Below, piece by piece: positions 40,318-49,815 of a DNA stretch of 64,000 nucleotides. The notes under the pieces are model-generated. The model saw only the letters and a list, made by a program, of their open reading frames with translations. It made no database searches and was not told the origin of the DNA. The stretch is taken from contig NZ_CP013444.1 of NCBI RefSeq assembly GCF_001718835.1, positions 1,488,001-1,552,000 on the forward strand, in the 5' to 3' direction. Each line of letters opens with the position of its first letter. Within the stretch, counting starts at the first letter, position 1. The translations under genes were made by a program, and so were the position numbers. The stretch comes from Burkholderia cepacia (GTDB taxonomy: Bacteria; Pseudomonadota; Gammaproteobacteria; Burkholderiales; Burkholderiaceae).

Positions 40318-43300
40318 ATGACCGCCACCCCCGTCAAGAGCGTATGCCCGTACTGCGGCGTCGGCTGCGGGATGGTGCTGCACGTCGAGGAAGGCGAAGT
40401 CGTCAAGGTGTCCGGCGACGCCGACCATCCGAGCAACTTCGGGCGGCTGTGCACCAAGGGCTCGTCGGCGCACGTCGCGCTGCGCCGCTCGGGGCGGCTC
40501 GATCGCGCGTTCGTGCGCCGGGCGCGCGAGGACGACCTCGTGCCGCTGCCGGCCCGCGACGCGATCGCCGACACCGCGCGGCGGCTGCGCGCGGTGCTCG
40601 ACGCACATGGGCCGGACGCGTTGTCGTTCTACGTGTCGGGGCAGATGTCGATCGAGGCGCAATACCTCGTCAACAAGCTCGCGAAGGGCTTCGTCGGCAC
40701 CAACAACATCGAGTCGAACTCGCGCCTCTGCATGGCCAGCGCGAGCACCGGCTACAAGCAGTCGCTCGGCGCGGACGGTCCGCCCGGGTCGTACCAGGAT
40801 TTCGATCGCGCGAACCTGTTCCTCGTGATCGGCGCGAACATGGCCGACTGCCACCCGATCCTGTTCCTGCGGATGATGGACCGCGTGAAGGCCGGCGCGA
40901 AACTGATCGTCGTCGACCCGCGCCGCACCGGCACCGCCGACAAGGCCGACCTGTTCCTGCAGATCCGGCCGGGCACCGATCTCGCGCTGACCAACGGGCT
41001 GCTGCACCTGCTGCATGCGAACGGCCGCACCGACGGCGCGTTCATCGACGCGTACACCGAAGGCTGGGACGCGATGCCCGCGTTCCTCGCCGACTACACG
41101 CCCGAACGCGTGGCTGAAATCACCGGGCTCGCGGAAGCCGACCTGCGCGCGGCCGCGCAATGGATCGGCGACGCGCAGGAATGGATGAGCTGCTGGACGA
41201 TGGGGCTCAACCAGAGCACGCACGGCGTATGGAACACCAACGCGATCTGCAACCTGCATCTCGCGACGGGCAGGATCTGCCGCCCCGGCAGCGGGCCGTT
41301 CTCGCTGACCGGCCAGCCGAACGCGATGGGCGGGCGCGAGATGGGCTACATGGGCGCCGGCCTGCCGGGCCAGCGCGCGGTGGCGTCCGACGACGATCGC
41401 CGTTTCGTCGAGAACCTGTGGCGCGTGCCGGCCGGTACGCTGCGCAAGGAAACCGGCAAGGGCACCGTCGACCTGTTCGAGCGGATGGCGGCCGGCGACA
41501 TCAAGGCATGCTGGATCATCTGCACGAACCCGGTCGCCACGGTGCCGAACCGGCAGAACGTGATCGCCGGATTGCAGGCTGCGGAACTCGTGATCGCACA
41601 GGACGCATTTCTCGATACCGAAACCAACCGCTATGCGGACATCCTGCTGCCCGGCGCGCTGTGGGCCGAGGGCGACGGCGTGATGATCAACTCCGAGCGC
41701 AACATGACGCTGATGCGCGCGGCGGTCGCGCCGCCGGGCGACGCGCTGCCCGACTGGCGCATCGTCGCGGAAGTCGCGCGCGCGATGGGGTTCGGCGACG
41801 CGTTCGACTATGCGTCGGCGGCCGACGTGTTCGACGAGATCGTCCGCTTCTCGAATCCGGCGACGGGCTACGACCTGCGCGGCGCGAGCCATGCGGCGCT
41901 CGCCGATGCGCCGCTGCAGTGGCCGTGCGCGCCGGGCGTGGCACGTGATCGCAATCCGGTGCGCTACCTGAACGACGGCGTGAGCCAGCCGCTGCGCACG
42001 GCGGCGGACGGCGGCGTGCCGCGCCTCGCGTTCCCGACGACTTCGGGCAAGGCGCGCTTCTTCGCGCGGCCGCACGTCGATCCGGCCGAGCTGCCCGACG
42101 ACACGTTCCCGATCGTGCTGAACACCGGGCGGCTGCAGCATCAATGGCACACGATGACGAAGACGGGCAAGGTCGCGATGCTGAACAAGCTCAACCCGCG
42201 CCCGTTCGTCGAGCTGCACCCGGACGATGCGAGCGCGCTCGGCATCGCCGCGAAGGACAGCGTCGAGATCCGCTCGGCGCGCGGCCGCGCGGTGCTGCCG
42301 GCCGTCGTGACCGAACGCGTGCGGCGCGGCAACTGCTTTGCGCCGATGCACTGGAACGACGTGTACGGCGACGACCTGTGCATCAACGCGGTGACGAACG
42401 ACGCGATCGATCCCGAATCGCAGCAACCCGAACTGAAATATTGCGCGGTCGCGCTGAGCCGGGTCGCCGCCGCGAGCGCCGCGCACGCGGACGACGACAC
42501 CCCGCAGCGCGGCACGGCCGACGCGCACGGCGCCCCTGCGTTCGAGGAACTCGACATGGCAGACATCGACACTTTCGCGGCCGCGCTCGGCATTGCCGAC
42601 ACGGCGCCGCCGGCGCTCTCCGATGCGGAGCGCCAGTACGTCGCGGGCTTCGTCAGCGGCCTGCGCAGCGACGCGGGCCGGCGCGAGGGCGGCGTGCCGG
42701 TGCTGCCGGCCGGCGCGCCGCTCGCCGCGCCGACGCGCCGCTGGCTCGACGGGATGCTCGCGGGGTTGTTCAGCCGCTCGCTGCCCGCGCAGGGCGAGCC
42801 GGCCGCGGCGCTCGCGGGCGCGCGCGCCGATGCCGCCGATGCGCCCGCGCCGGGCGGCGTGCGGATCGTGCGCACGCGGCCGAAGGTCGTGCTGCTGTGG
42901 GCGTCGCAGACCGGCAACATCGAATCGTTGACGGAGGATTACGCGACGCAGCTGATGAACGCGGGCTTCGAGATCCGCACCGCGTGCATGTCCGACTATC
43001 CCGCAGCATCGCTCGCCGGGGCGCAATACGTGCTGCTGATGACGAGCACGTTCGGCGACGGCGACGCCCCCGACAACGGCAGCGAATTCTGGGACGCGCT
43101 GCAGGCCGGCAGCGCCGCGCGCCTCGACGGCGTGCACTTCGCGGTGCTCGCGTTCGGCGATCGCAACTACGACCAGTTCTGCGGCCATGGCCGCCGGCTC
43201 GACGCGCGGCTCGCGGAACTGGGCGCGAAGCGGCTGTCGCCGCGCGTCGATTGCGACGTCGAATTCCAGCGCGATGCCGACCAGTGGCTCGAACGCGTCG

Positions 43301-44490
43301 TCGCGCGGATCAAGGAGGCGGACGCCGCGCTGCACGCGGTGCCGGCGGAAGGCATGATCCCGTCGGGCGCGCTGCCGACGAAGGCGCATCCGGCACCGTC
43401 GAAGCTCGTCGCGAACCTGCGGCTCAACCGCCCGGGCGCGGCGAAGGACACGCGCTACGTGTCGCTGTCGACCGAAGGCGCGAACCTCGAATACGAAACC
43501 GGCGACGCGCTCGGCGTGTGGCCGACCAACTGCCCGGCGCTGGTGGACGAGCTGCTCGACCTCACCGCGCTGAAGGCCGACACGCCGGTGACGGTCGGCG
43601 GCGTCGGCGACATGCGCCTCGGCGATGCACTCGCGCGTCATTTCGACATCACGCGCCCGCATCCGGACACGCTCGCGTTCATCGCGTCGCGCAGCGCGAA
43701 CGGCGCGCTGAAGTCGCTGCTCGGCGACGACCGCAAGGGCGACCTGAAGCAATGGTTGTGGGGGCAACAGCTCGCGGACGTGCTGCACGAGTTTCCGGTC
43801 GAGCTGTCGGGCAACGAGCTCGTCGGGATGCTGAAGCGCATGCAGCCGCGTCTGTATTCGATCGCGTCGAGCCCGAGCGCGCACCGGGGCGAGATCCACC
43901 TGACCGTGTCGGCCGTGCGCTATCACAACGGCCGGCGCGCGCGCAAAGGCGTCGCATCGACGTTCCTCGCCGATCGCGCGGACGACGGCCGCGTGCCCGT
44001 GTTCGTGCAGAAGTCCGCGCATTTCCGGCCGCCGGTGAACGGCGACGTGCCGATCGTGATGGTCGGCCCCGGCACGGGCGTCGCGCCGTTCCGCGGCTTC
44101 CTGCACGAGCGGCAGGCGCGCGGCGCGCGCGGACGCAACTGGCTGTTCTTCGGCGAGCAACATGCGCAGACGGACTTCTACTACGGCGACGAGCTGGGCG
44201 CGATGCGCGACAGCGGTTTCCTGACGCGGCTCGATCTCGCGTTCTCGCGCGACCAGGCCGACAAGATCTACGTGCAGGACCGGATGCGCGAGCAGGGCGC
44301 CGAGCTGTTCGCGTGGCTGGAGGAAGGCGCGCACTTCTACGTGTGCGGCGACGCCGCGCGGATGGCGAAGGACGTCGACACCGCGCTGAAGGCCGTCGTC
44401 GCCGAGCATGGCGGCATGTCGGACGACAAGGCGGGCGAGTACGTCGCGCGGCTCGCGAAGGCGCGCCGCTACATGCGGGACGTGTACTGA
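40318..44490 (+). CDS. nasA: Assimilatory nitrate reductase fused to CysJ-like flavoprotein
   Basis: A 1390-aa fusion that should carry electrons from NADPH through FAD and FMN to a molybdenum site, reducing nitrate to nitrite in the cytoplasm. Residues ~1-720: [4Fe-4S] motif C-P-Y-C-G-V-G-C with a fourth Cys in GRLCTKGS, then molybdopterin domains (MSCWTMGLNQSTHG; NPRPFVELHPDDA). Residues ~740-855 are an Ala-rich linker. Flavodoxin begins at LLWASQTGNIES (about 862). The FAD motif RLYSIASSPS (about 1178) and NADP motifs GPGTGVAPFRGF (about 1251) and YVCGDAARMAKDV follow; the end RRYMRDVY is CysJ-like. The fusion removes the need for a separate reductase subunit. It starts 16 bp after nirD. 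Confidence 0.93.
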   Translation: MTATPVKSVCPYCGVGCGMVLHVEEGEVVKVSGDADHPSNFGRLCTKGSSAHVALRRSGRLDRAFVRRAREDDLVPLPARDAIADTARRLRAVLDAHGPDALSFYVSGQMSIEAQYLVNKLAKGFVGTNNIESNSRLCMASASTGYKQSLGADGPPGSYQDFDRANLFLVIGANMADCHPILFLRMMDRVKAGAKLIVVDPRRTGTADKADLFLQIRPGTDLALTNGLLHLLHANGRTDGAFIDAYTEGWDAMPAFLADYTPERVAEITGLAEADLRAAAQWIGDAQEWMSCWTMGLNQSTHGVWNTNAICNLHLATGRICRPGSGPFSLTGQPNAMGGREMGYMGAGLPGQRAVASDDDRRFVENLWRVPAGTLRKETGKGTVDLFERMAAGDIKACWIICTNPVATVPNRQNVIAGLQAAELVIAQDAFLDTETNRYADILLPGALWAEGDGVMINSERNMTLMRAAVAPPGDALPDWRIVAEVARAMGFGDAFDYASAADVFDEIVRFSNPATGYDLRGASHAALADAPLQWPCAPGVARDRNPVRYLNDGVSQPLRTAADGGVPRLAFPTTSGKARFFARPHVDPAELPDDTFPIVLNTGRLQHQWHTMTKTGKVAMLNKLNPRPFVELHPDDASALGIAAKDSVEIRSARGRAVLPAVVTERVRRGNCFAPMHWNDVYGDDLCINAVTNDAIDPESQQPELKYCAVALSRVAAASAAHADDDTPQRGTADAHGAPAFEELDMADIDTFAAALGIADTAPPALSDAERQYVAGFVSGLRSDAGRREGGVPVLPAGAPLAAPTRRWLDGMLAGLFSRSLPAQGEPAAALAGARADAADAPAPGGVRIVRTRPKVVLLWASQTGNIESLTEDYATQLMNAGFEIRTACMSDYPAASLAGAQYVLLMTSTFGDGDAPDNGSEFWDALQAGSAARLDGVHFAVLAFGDRNYDQFCGHGRRLDARLAELGAKRLSPRVDCDVEFQRDADQWLERVVARIKEADAALHAVPAEGMIPSGALPTKAHPAPSKLVANLRLNRPGAAKDTRYVSLSTEGANLEYETGDALGVWPTNCPALVDELLDLTALKADTPVTVGGVGDMRLGDALARHFDITRPHPDTLAFIASRSANGALKSLLGDDRKGDLKQWLWGQQLADVLHEFPVELSGNELVGMLKRMQPRLYSIASSPSAHRGEIHLTVSAVRYHNGRRARKGVASTFLADRADDGRVPVFVQKSAHFRPPVNGDVPIVMVGPGTGVAPFRGFLHERQARGARGRNWLFFGEQHAQTDFYYGDELGAMRDSGFLTRLDLAFSRDQADKIYVQDRMREQGAELFAWLEEGAHFYVCGDAARMAKDVDTALKAVVAEHGGMSDDKAGEYVARLAKARRYMRDVY

Positions 44491-44528
44491 TTGCTGATTG
44501 CTGATTGCGCCGAACTGCGTCGAACGGG

Positions 44529-44870
44529 TCAATGGAAGAAGAGTTCCCGCATCCCGAACGTGTGATGCGCCTCCGCCGCCATCAGCACCATGAGCACCAG
44601 CAGGCACAGCGGCGGCACCAGGATCGCGTACACCAGCGCCAGCCGCTCCCACATCATGTGCATGAAGATCGACACGATCAGCCCTGCCTTGGCGATCATC
44701 AGCACGACGATCAGCACCCAGCGCAACAGCCCCTGCACGTTGAAATAGTCGACCAGGTACGACAACGTGCTCAGCACGAACAGCAGGCCCCAGATCTTCA
44801 GGTAGAGGCCGATCGGATGCTGCTGGCCGTGCGCGGCGTCGGGTCGATCGGCGGGATCGGTATGGTCCAT
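44529..44870 (-). CDS. Cytochrome c oxidase subunit IV
   Basis: A 113-aa membrane protein with three predicted helices (LYLKIWGLLFVLSTLSYLVD; LRWVLIVVLMIAKAGLIVSI; the third in the last 35 residues), matching the small prokaryotic COX4/CyoD-like subunits. Last gene of the oxidase operon, 8 bp after subunit III. Its stop is only 38 bp from that of the convergent nitrate reductase gene. Confidence 0.85.
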   Translation of the reverse strand: MDHTDPADRPDAAHGQQHPIGLYLKIWGLLFVLSTLSYLVDYFNVQGLLRWVLIVVLMIAKAGLIVSIFMHMMWERLALVYAILVPPLCLLVLMVLMAAEAHHTFGMRELFFH

Positions 44871-44878
44871 GGCCTGCC

Positions 44879-45613
44879 TCACCACAAATAGAACAGCGCG
44901 AAGATGAACACCCACACCAGGTCGACGAAGTGCCAGTACAGGCCGGCGATCTCGACGATCTGGAAGTTGCCGTGTTCGGTGAACCCCGGCTGCAGGATCT
45001 TGCGTGCGATCAGCAGCAGGTAGATCACGCCGCAGGTCACGTGAAAGCCGTGGAACCCGGTGATCGTGAAGAAGCACGCGCCGAACTGCGCCGCGCCCAG
45101 CGGATTGCCCCACGGGCGGATGCCTTCCCGGAAGATCAGGTTGCTCCATTCGAACGCCTGCAGCGACACGAAGGTGGCGCCCAGCAGCGCGGTCGCCAGC
45201 AGCAGCGCGGCGGCGGGCCTCGCGTTGCGCCGGTAGCCGAAGTTGACGGCCATCGCCATCGTGCCGCTGCTGCTGATCAGCGTGAACGTCATGATCGCAA
45301 TCAGCAGCAACGGCACTTCCACGCCGCCCACGCTGAGCCCGAACACCTTCGCGGTATCGGGCCACGGCGCCGTGGTCGACATGCGCACCGTCATGTAGCC
45401 GATCAGGAAACTGCTGAAGACGAACGTGTCCGACAGCAGGAAGATCCACATCATCGCCTTGCCCCACGGCACCTTGAAGGCCTCGCGATCGGCCGACCAG
45501 TCCGTGACGATGCCGCGCCAGCCGTCGGGCCGAGCGTCGGCGGACGGAGCATCGGTGGGCGGGGCCGCGGGCGAATCGGCCGCGGATCCGGTGGGAGCCG
45601 TGGGCGCGGTCAT
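44879..45613 (-). CDS. Cytochrome c oxidase subunit III
   Basis: A 244-aa membrane protein of the heme-copper oxidase subunit III family. A ~45-residue Ala/Pro-rich N-terminus precedes the conserved region. Family segments are KAMMWIFLLSDTFVFSSFLI, FEWSNLI, FFTITGFHGFHVTCGVIYLL and YWHFVDLVWVFIFALFYLW. The start overlaps the stop of the previous subunit III-like gene by four bases (ATGA). Second subunit III-type gene of the operon. Confidence 0.9.
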   Translation of the reverse strand: MTAPTAPTGSAADSPAAPPTDAPSADARPDGWRGIVTDWSADREAFKVPWGKAMMWIFLLSDTFVFSSFLIGYMTVRMSTTAPWPDTAKVFGLSVGGVEVPLLLIAIMTFTLISSSGTMAMAVNFGYRRNARPAAALLLATALLGATFVSLQAFEWSNLIFREGIRPWGNPLGAAQFGACFFTITGFHGFHVTCGVIYLLLIARKILQPGFTEHGNFQIVEIAGLYWHFVDLVWVFIFALFYLW

Positions 45614-46221
45614 GGCGCGGCTCCATACAGCGGCCCGCAGACGGCGGCGACGATCCCGGGGGTCAGCCACCACATCGCCGCCAGCAGCACGAGCCACACC
45701 GCGAGCAGGAAATGCCAGTAGAGCGCGCACAGCTCGATGACGCGCCGGGCCCGGAACGGGTCCGCGCGCCCGACCTGCGCGACCGTCACCGCCCACGCCG
45801 CCAGCCCGCCCAGCACATGCGCCCCGTGCAGGCCGGTGAGCAGGTAGAGGAAGCTGTTGGACGGATTGACGGTGACGGTCTCCCCGGCCGCCGACAGCAT
45901 GTGCCAGGCAGTCAGTTGCCCGATCACGAACACGGCCGCCAGCACGCCGCCGGATACCAGCCACACCGTGCGGTGCGGGCCCATCCGCCGGGCTCGCTGC
46001 ATGGCGACGCTGGCCAGCGCCAGCGCGCCGGTGTTCCACCACAGCAGCGCCGGATGCGGGATCGGCTGCCAGTCGGGCTCGCGCATGCGCATCGCATAGG
46101 CGAGCAGCAGCAGCGAGAACAACGTCGTCGCGACCGCCATGAAGACGACCAGGCCGGTGCGGCCCGCATTCGGCAAGCCGGGTGGCGCGTCGTGAACGAA
46201 GGGGCGCGGCAGCGTGGTCAT
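45610..46221 (-). CDS. Second subunit III-like heme-copper oxidase protein
   Basis: A 203-aa protein with about five to six membrane helices. FLYLLTGLHGAHVLGGLAAW and LYWHFLLAVWLVLLAAMWW are the usual subunit III signatures. It is shorter and more divergent than the next gene, lacking part of helices 1-2. Genes overlap at both ends by four bases (with ctaD and with the other subunit III), so strict co-translation is expected. Two subunit III-type genes in one operon are known from some caa3 operons. Confidence 0.85.
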   Translation of the reverse strand: MTTLPRPFVHDAPPGLPNAGRTGLVVFMAVATTLFSLLLLAYAMRMREPDWQPIPHPALLWWNTGALALASVAMQRARRMGPHRTVWLVSGGVLAAVFVIGQLTAWHMLSAAGETVTVNPSNSFLYLLTGLHGAHVLGGLAAWAVTVAQVGRADPFRARRVIELCALYWHFLLAVWLVLLAAMWWLTPGIVAAVCGPLYGAAP

Positions 46222-47972
46222 TCGCGGGCCTCGCCGGGGTGAAGCGCCGGGTGGGCCGGTTCAGGCACCGTCGCGGGCGGCTGGTTTTGCGGCACGAAAT
46301 CTTCCTCTTGCCCCGGCGGGCTGTATTCGTATGCCCAGCGGTAGACGACGGGAAGCGCCGCGCCCCAGTTGCCGTGCGCGGGCGGCGTTTGCGGCGTCTG
46401 CCATTCCAGCGTGGTGGCCCGCCACGGGTTGCCGTCGGCGCGCCGGCCGTGCACGAGGCTCCACGCGAGGTTGAACAGGAACAGCAGCTGAGCGGCCGCG
46501 ACGATCAGCGCGACGACGGTGATGAACGTGTTGAGCGTCTGCGCCGAATGCGGGATGAAGCTGTAGCCCTGATACGCGTAATACCGCCGCGGCATGCCGA
46601 GGATGCCGAGATAGTGCATCGGGAAGTAGATCGCATAGGTGCCGACGAAGGTGATCCAGAAATGCGCGCGCCCGAGCCTGTCGTCGAGCATGCGGCCGGT
46701 CACCTTCGGGTACCAGTGGTAGAGGCCGCCGAACACCACCAGGATCGGCGACACGGCCATCACCATGTGGAAGTGCGCGACCACGAAATACGTGTTCGAC
46801 AGCGGGATGTCCACGCTCACGTTGCCGAGGTAGAGCCCGGTCAGCCCGCCCAGCACGAAGGTGCTGATGAAGCCGATGGCGAACAGCATCGGCACGCTCA
46901 GGTGGATGTCGCCGCGCCACAGCGTCAGCACCCAGTTGTAGACCTTGAGCGCGGTCGGCACGGCGATGATGAGCGTGGTGGTGGCGAAGAAGAAGCCGAA
47001 GTACGGGTTCATGCCGGCGATGAACATGTGGTGCGCCCAGACCACGAAGCTCAGCGCGCCGATGATGACGATGGCCCATACCATCATCCGGTAGCCGAAG
47101 ATGCTCTTGCGCGCGTGCGTGCTGATCAGGTCCGACGCGATGCCGAAGGCCGGCAGCGCGACGATGTAGACCTCCGGATGCCCGAAGAACCAGAACAGGT
47201 GCTGGAACAGCAGCGGGCTGCCGCCGGCATGCCTGAGCGTCTGCCCCATCGACACCACGGCCGGTATGAAGAAACTGGTGCCGAGCGTCCGGTCGAACAG
47301 CATCATCACCGCCGACACGAACAGCGCCGGAAACGCCAGCAGCGCCATGATGGTCGCGATGAAGATGCCCCACACCGTGAGCGGCATGCGCATCAGCGTC
47401 ATGCCGCGCGTGCGCGCCTGCAGCGTGGTGGTCACGTAATTCAGGCCGCCCATCGTCGCCGCGACGATGAAGATCGCCAGCGACACGAGCATCAGCACGA
47501 TGCCCCATTCGACGCCCGGCGTGCCCGGCAGGATGGCCTGCGGCGGATACAGCGTCCAGCCCGCGCCGGTCGGCCCGCCCGGCACGAAGAAGCTCGCCAC
47601 CAGCACCAGCACGGCCAGCAGGTAGACCCAGTAGCTCAGCATGTTGAGAAACGGGAACACCATGTCGCGCGCGCCGAGCATCAGCGGGATCAGGTAGTTG
47701 CCGAAGCCGCCGAGGAACAGCGCCGTCAGCAGGTAGATCACCATGATCATCCCGTGCATCGTGACGAACTGGTAGTAGCGGTTCGCGTCGATGAACGCGA
47801 ACTTGCCCGGAAAGCCGAGCTGCAGCCGCATCAGGTCGGACAGTACGAGGCCGACCAGCCCGATCGCGATGGCCGTCATCGCATACTGCACGGCGATGAC
47901 CTTGTGGTCCTGGCTCCAGACATAGCGGGTCCAGAAGCTGTGCGGGGCGTGGTCGGTGTGCGCGTAGGTCAT
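46218..47972 (-). CDS. ctaD: Cytochrome c oxidase subunit I (A-type heme-copper oxidase)
   Basis: A 584-aa catalytic subunit with about 12 helices. The proton/Cu(B) region FWFFGHPEVYIVALPAFG contains the cross-linked His-Tyr pair (H-P-E-V-Y), followed by HH in VWAHHMFIAGM. The heme ligands are in TMHGMIMVIY and VVAHFHMVMA. It reduces oxygen to water while pumping protons across the inner membrane. It overlaps the next gene by four bases and lies 13 bp after subunit II. Confidence 0.95.
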   Translation of the reverse strand: MTYAHTDHAPHSFWTRYVWSQDHKVIAVQYAMTAIAIGLVGLVLSDLMRLQLGFPGKFAFIDANRYYQFVTMHGMIMVIYLLTALFLGGFGNYLIPLMLGARDMVFPFLNMLSYWVYLLAVLVLVASFFVPGGPTGAGWTLYPPQAILPGTPGVEWGIVLMLVSLAIFIVAATMGGLNYVTTTLQARTRGMTLMRMPLTVWGIFIATIMALLAFPALFVSAVMMLFDRTLGTSFFIPAVVSMGQTLRHAGGSPLLFQHLFWFFGHPEVYIVALPAFGIASDLISTHARKSIFGYRMMVWAIVIIGALSFVVWAHHMFIAGMNPYFGFFFATTTLIIAVPTALKVYNWVLTLWRGDIHLSVPMLFAIGFISTFVLGGLTGLYLGNVSVDIPLSNTYFVVAHFHMVMAVSPILVVFGGLYHWYPKVTGRMLDDRLGRAHFWITFVGTYAIYFPMHYLGILGMPRRYYAYQGYSFIPHSAQTLNTFITVVALIVAAAQLLFLFNLAWSLVHGRRADGNPWRATTLEWQTPQTPPAHGNWGAALPVVYRWAYEYSPPGQEEDFVPQNQPPATVPEPAHPALHPGEARE

Positions 47973-47985
47973 GGTTTCTGCTCCG

Positions 47986-49137
47986 CTATTGCCTGGCCGC
48001 GGTACCGGCGGGGGGCGGCCCGCCTTGCGCCTCGATGTACGCCACCAGCGCGGACAGTTCCTGGTCGCTCAGGTCGAAGTGCGGCATGATCGGCGAGAAG
48101 CCTTTCACGACCCGCGCCGTCGGATTGCGGATGAACGCGCGCAGATAGGCTTCGTCCACCTTCGCGGTGCTGCCGTCGGCCATCGTTTCGGTCTTGCCGT
48201 ACAGGCCCTTCCAGGTCGGGCCGACGAGCGGGCTGCCGTCCACGGTATGGCAGGCGACGCAGCCCTTGGCCGCCGCGAGCGTCTTGCCCAGTTCGGCGAG
48301 TGCGTGCGCGCTGCCGCCGGCAGCGGCGGGTGCGGCCTGCACGTGGGCGAGTTGCTGCTGCGCGAACGTGGTCTGCCGCGCCAGCCAGCGCGAGAACGCG
48401 GCTTCGTCTTCCACGACCACCACGCCGCGCATGCCGGCGTGCCCGATCCCGCAGAGCTGCGCGCACAGGATGTCGTAGCGCCCGGCCTTGGTCGGCGTGA
48501 ACCAGAACGTGGTCACCATGCCCGGCACCATGTTCATCCGCGCCCGGAACGGCGGAACGTAGAAATCGTGCAGCACGTCGCGCGAGCGCGTCAGCACCTG
48601 GATCGGCCGGTTGAGCGGCAGATGCACCTCGGGCGTCTCGATCAGGTAATTGTCACGGCCGTTGGGGTCGGCTGGGTTCAGGCCGAACGGGTTGTCGTTG
48701 CCGATGTAGCGCACGTCGGTCGTGCCCAGCTTGCCGCCGGGGCCGGCGAAACGGAAGCGCCATTGCCATTGCTGGCCGAGCACCTCCATCTGCAGCACGT
48801 TGCGCGGCGGCCGGATGTAGTCCGCGTAGACGAACAGCCCCGGCGCCAGCAACGCCGCCACGCCGACGGCGGTCAGGCCGATCAGCCACCATTCGAGCCG
48901 CCGGTTGTGCGGCTCGTAGGCCGCGCGATGCCCGCCGCGGTGGCGATAGCGCACCAGCGCGACGACGATGAACAGGTTGATGGCGATGAAGAACGCGCCG
49001 GTGATGACGAGCGTGATCGTCAGCATGTCGTCCATGCGCACCCAGTTCGACGCGATCGGCGTGATCCACCACGGACTGGCAAAGTGAAACCCCACCGCCA
49101 ACACGATGATCAGGACCAGGGCAATCGCAAGGGCCAT
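47986..49137 (-). CDS. Cytochrome c oxidase subunit II with fused cytochrome c (caa3 type)
   Basis: A 383-aa protein. Two N-terminal helices (ALAIALVLIIVLAVGFHF and a second near residues 40-65) anchor it. A cupredoxin domain follows, with the CuA motif CAQLCGIGHAGM plus the upstream HDFYVPPF His. The C-terminal ~95 residues are a class I cytochrome c with heme motif CVACH and a likely Met ligand in FSPIMPHFDLSD. The fused cytochrome marks a caa3-type oxidase that accepts electrons from small c-type cytochromes. First gene of the oxidase operon. Confidence 0.93.
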   Translation of the reverse strand: MALAIALVLIIVLAVGFHFASPWWITPIASNWVRMDDMLTITLVITGAFFIAINLFIVVALVRYRHRGGHRAAYEPHNRRLEWWLIGLTAVGVAALLAPGLFVYADYIRPPRNVLQMEVLGQQWQWRFRFAGPGGKLGTTDVRYIGNDNPFGLNPADPNGRDNYLIETPEVHLPLNRPIQVLTRSRDVLHDFYVPPFRARMNMVPGMVTTFWFTPTKAGRYDILCAQLCGIGHAGMRGVVVVEDEAAFSRWLARQTTFAQQQLAHVQAAPAAAGGSAHALAELGKTLAAAKGCVACHTVDGSPLVGPTWKGLYGKTETMADGSTAKVDEAYLRAFIRNPTARVVKGFSPIMPHFDLSDQELSALVAYIEAQGGPPPAGTAARQ

Positions 49138-49308
49138 AGGCCGCCTCGCTGCGAGTCACTGGCTGGAGCCGCTTCGCTGCGTGTTGCGTGTTGTAAGCGG
49201 CTCTAGAGGAAAGGTAGTCCTCTCCTCCGCATCGTGCAAGGAAGCCCACAGGGGACGCACGCCCCATATATACGGTGCCCCGGAGGGCGCCGGGTGTTCA
49301 GGGGCTGT

Positions 49309-49815
49309 TCATGTGCGCGACCTGCGCCGCTCCAGCATGCCGTAGACGATCGCGGTGACCACGCCGAACAACAGGTTGGCCAGCAACGGCCCGGAACCCC
49401 GCTCGGAGACGAACCACGGGAACACGGCCGTCATGACGTAGAAGTTCCACCCATACGCGACGATCCCGAACGCCAGCCCGATGGCGGCTTCCATGCCCAC
49501 GCTCGAATCGAAGCGGAAAGGCGCCATGATCGCGGCGAGCATCATCCCCATGACCGCGCCGAGCACGTAGTGCAGCAGCAGCGCCATCGCGACGATGCCG
49601 AAGCTGAAGGTGGACATCTGTTCGAGCGCGCTGCGGCCCATCACCATCGCCGCGATCTTGTGTGTCGGTTGCCACGGGCTTTCATACAGCACCATGGTCG
49701 ACCAGAAGAATTCCAGCACGATCACCAGCGCACCGCCTGCAAGACCGGCCACGGCGGCGGCGACCCAGTCCGGCGTACGACGCTCCCAATGGTGCGATTG
49801 AATGTGCAGTTCCAT
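49309..49815 (-). CDS. Membrane protein of unknown function upstream of the oxidase operon
   Basis: A 168-aa protein with about four membrane helices (WVAAAVAGLAGGALVIVLEF; FGIVAMALLLHYVLGAVMG; AAIGLAFGIVAYGWNFYVM; LANLLFGVVTAIVYGML). The start MELHIQSHHWERR at 49815 has a perfect AAGGAGG site; a longer frame is not supported. It runs in the same direction as the oxidase genes, 171 bp before subunit II, so co-expression is possible. No family function known to me. Confidence 0.75.
   Translation of the reverse strand: MELHIQSHHWERRTPDWVAAAVAGLAGGALVIVLEFFWSTMVLYESPWQPTHKIAAMVMGRSALEQMSTFSFGIVAMALLLHYVLGAVMGMMLAAIMAPFRFDSSVGMEAAIGLAFGIVAYGWNFYVMTAVFPWFVSERGSGPLLANLLFGVVTAIVYGMLERRRSRT

Noticed and set aside
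35856..40574. 1572-codon minus-strand open frame over the transporter and nirB genes
   Set aside because: Composition is extreme (Arg, Ala, Asp, His) without any family motif; the plus strand encodes conserved nitrate genes over the same span.
40036..44652. 1538-codon minus-strand open frame over the nitrate reductase gene
   Set aside because: Same reasoning: a shadow of a conserved gene with no recognisable domain.
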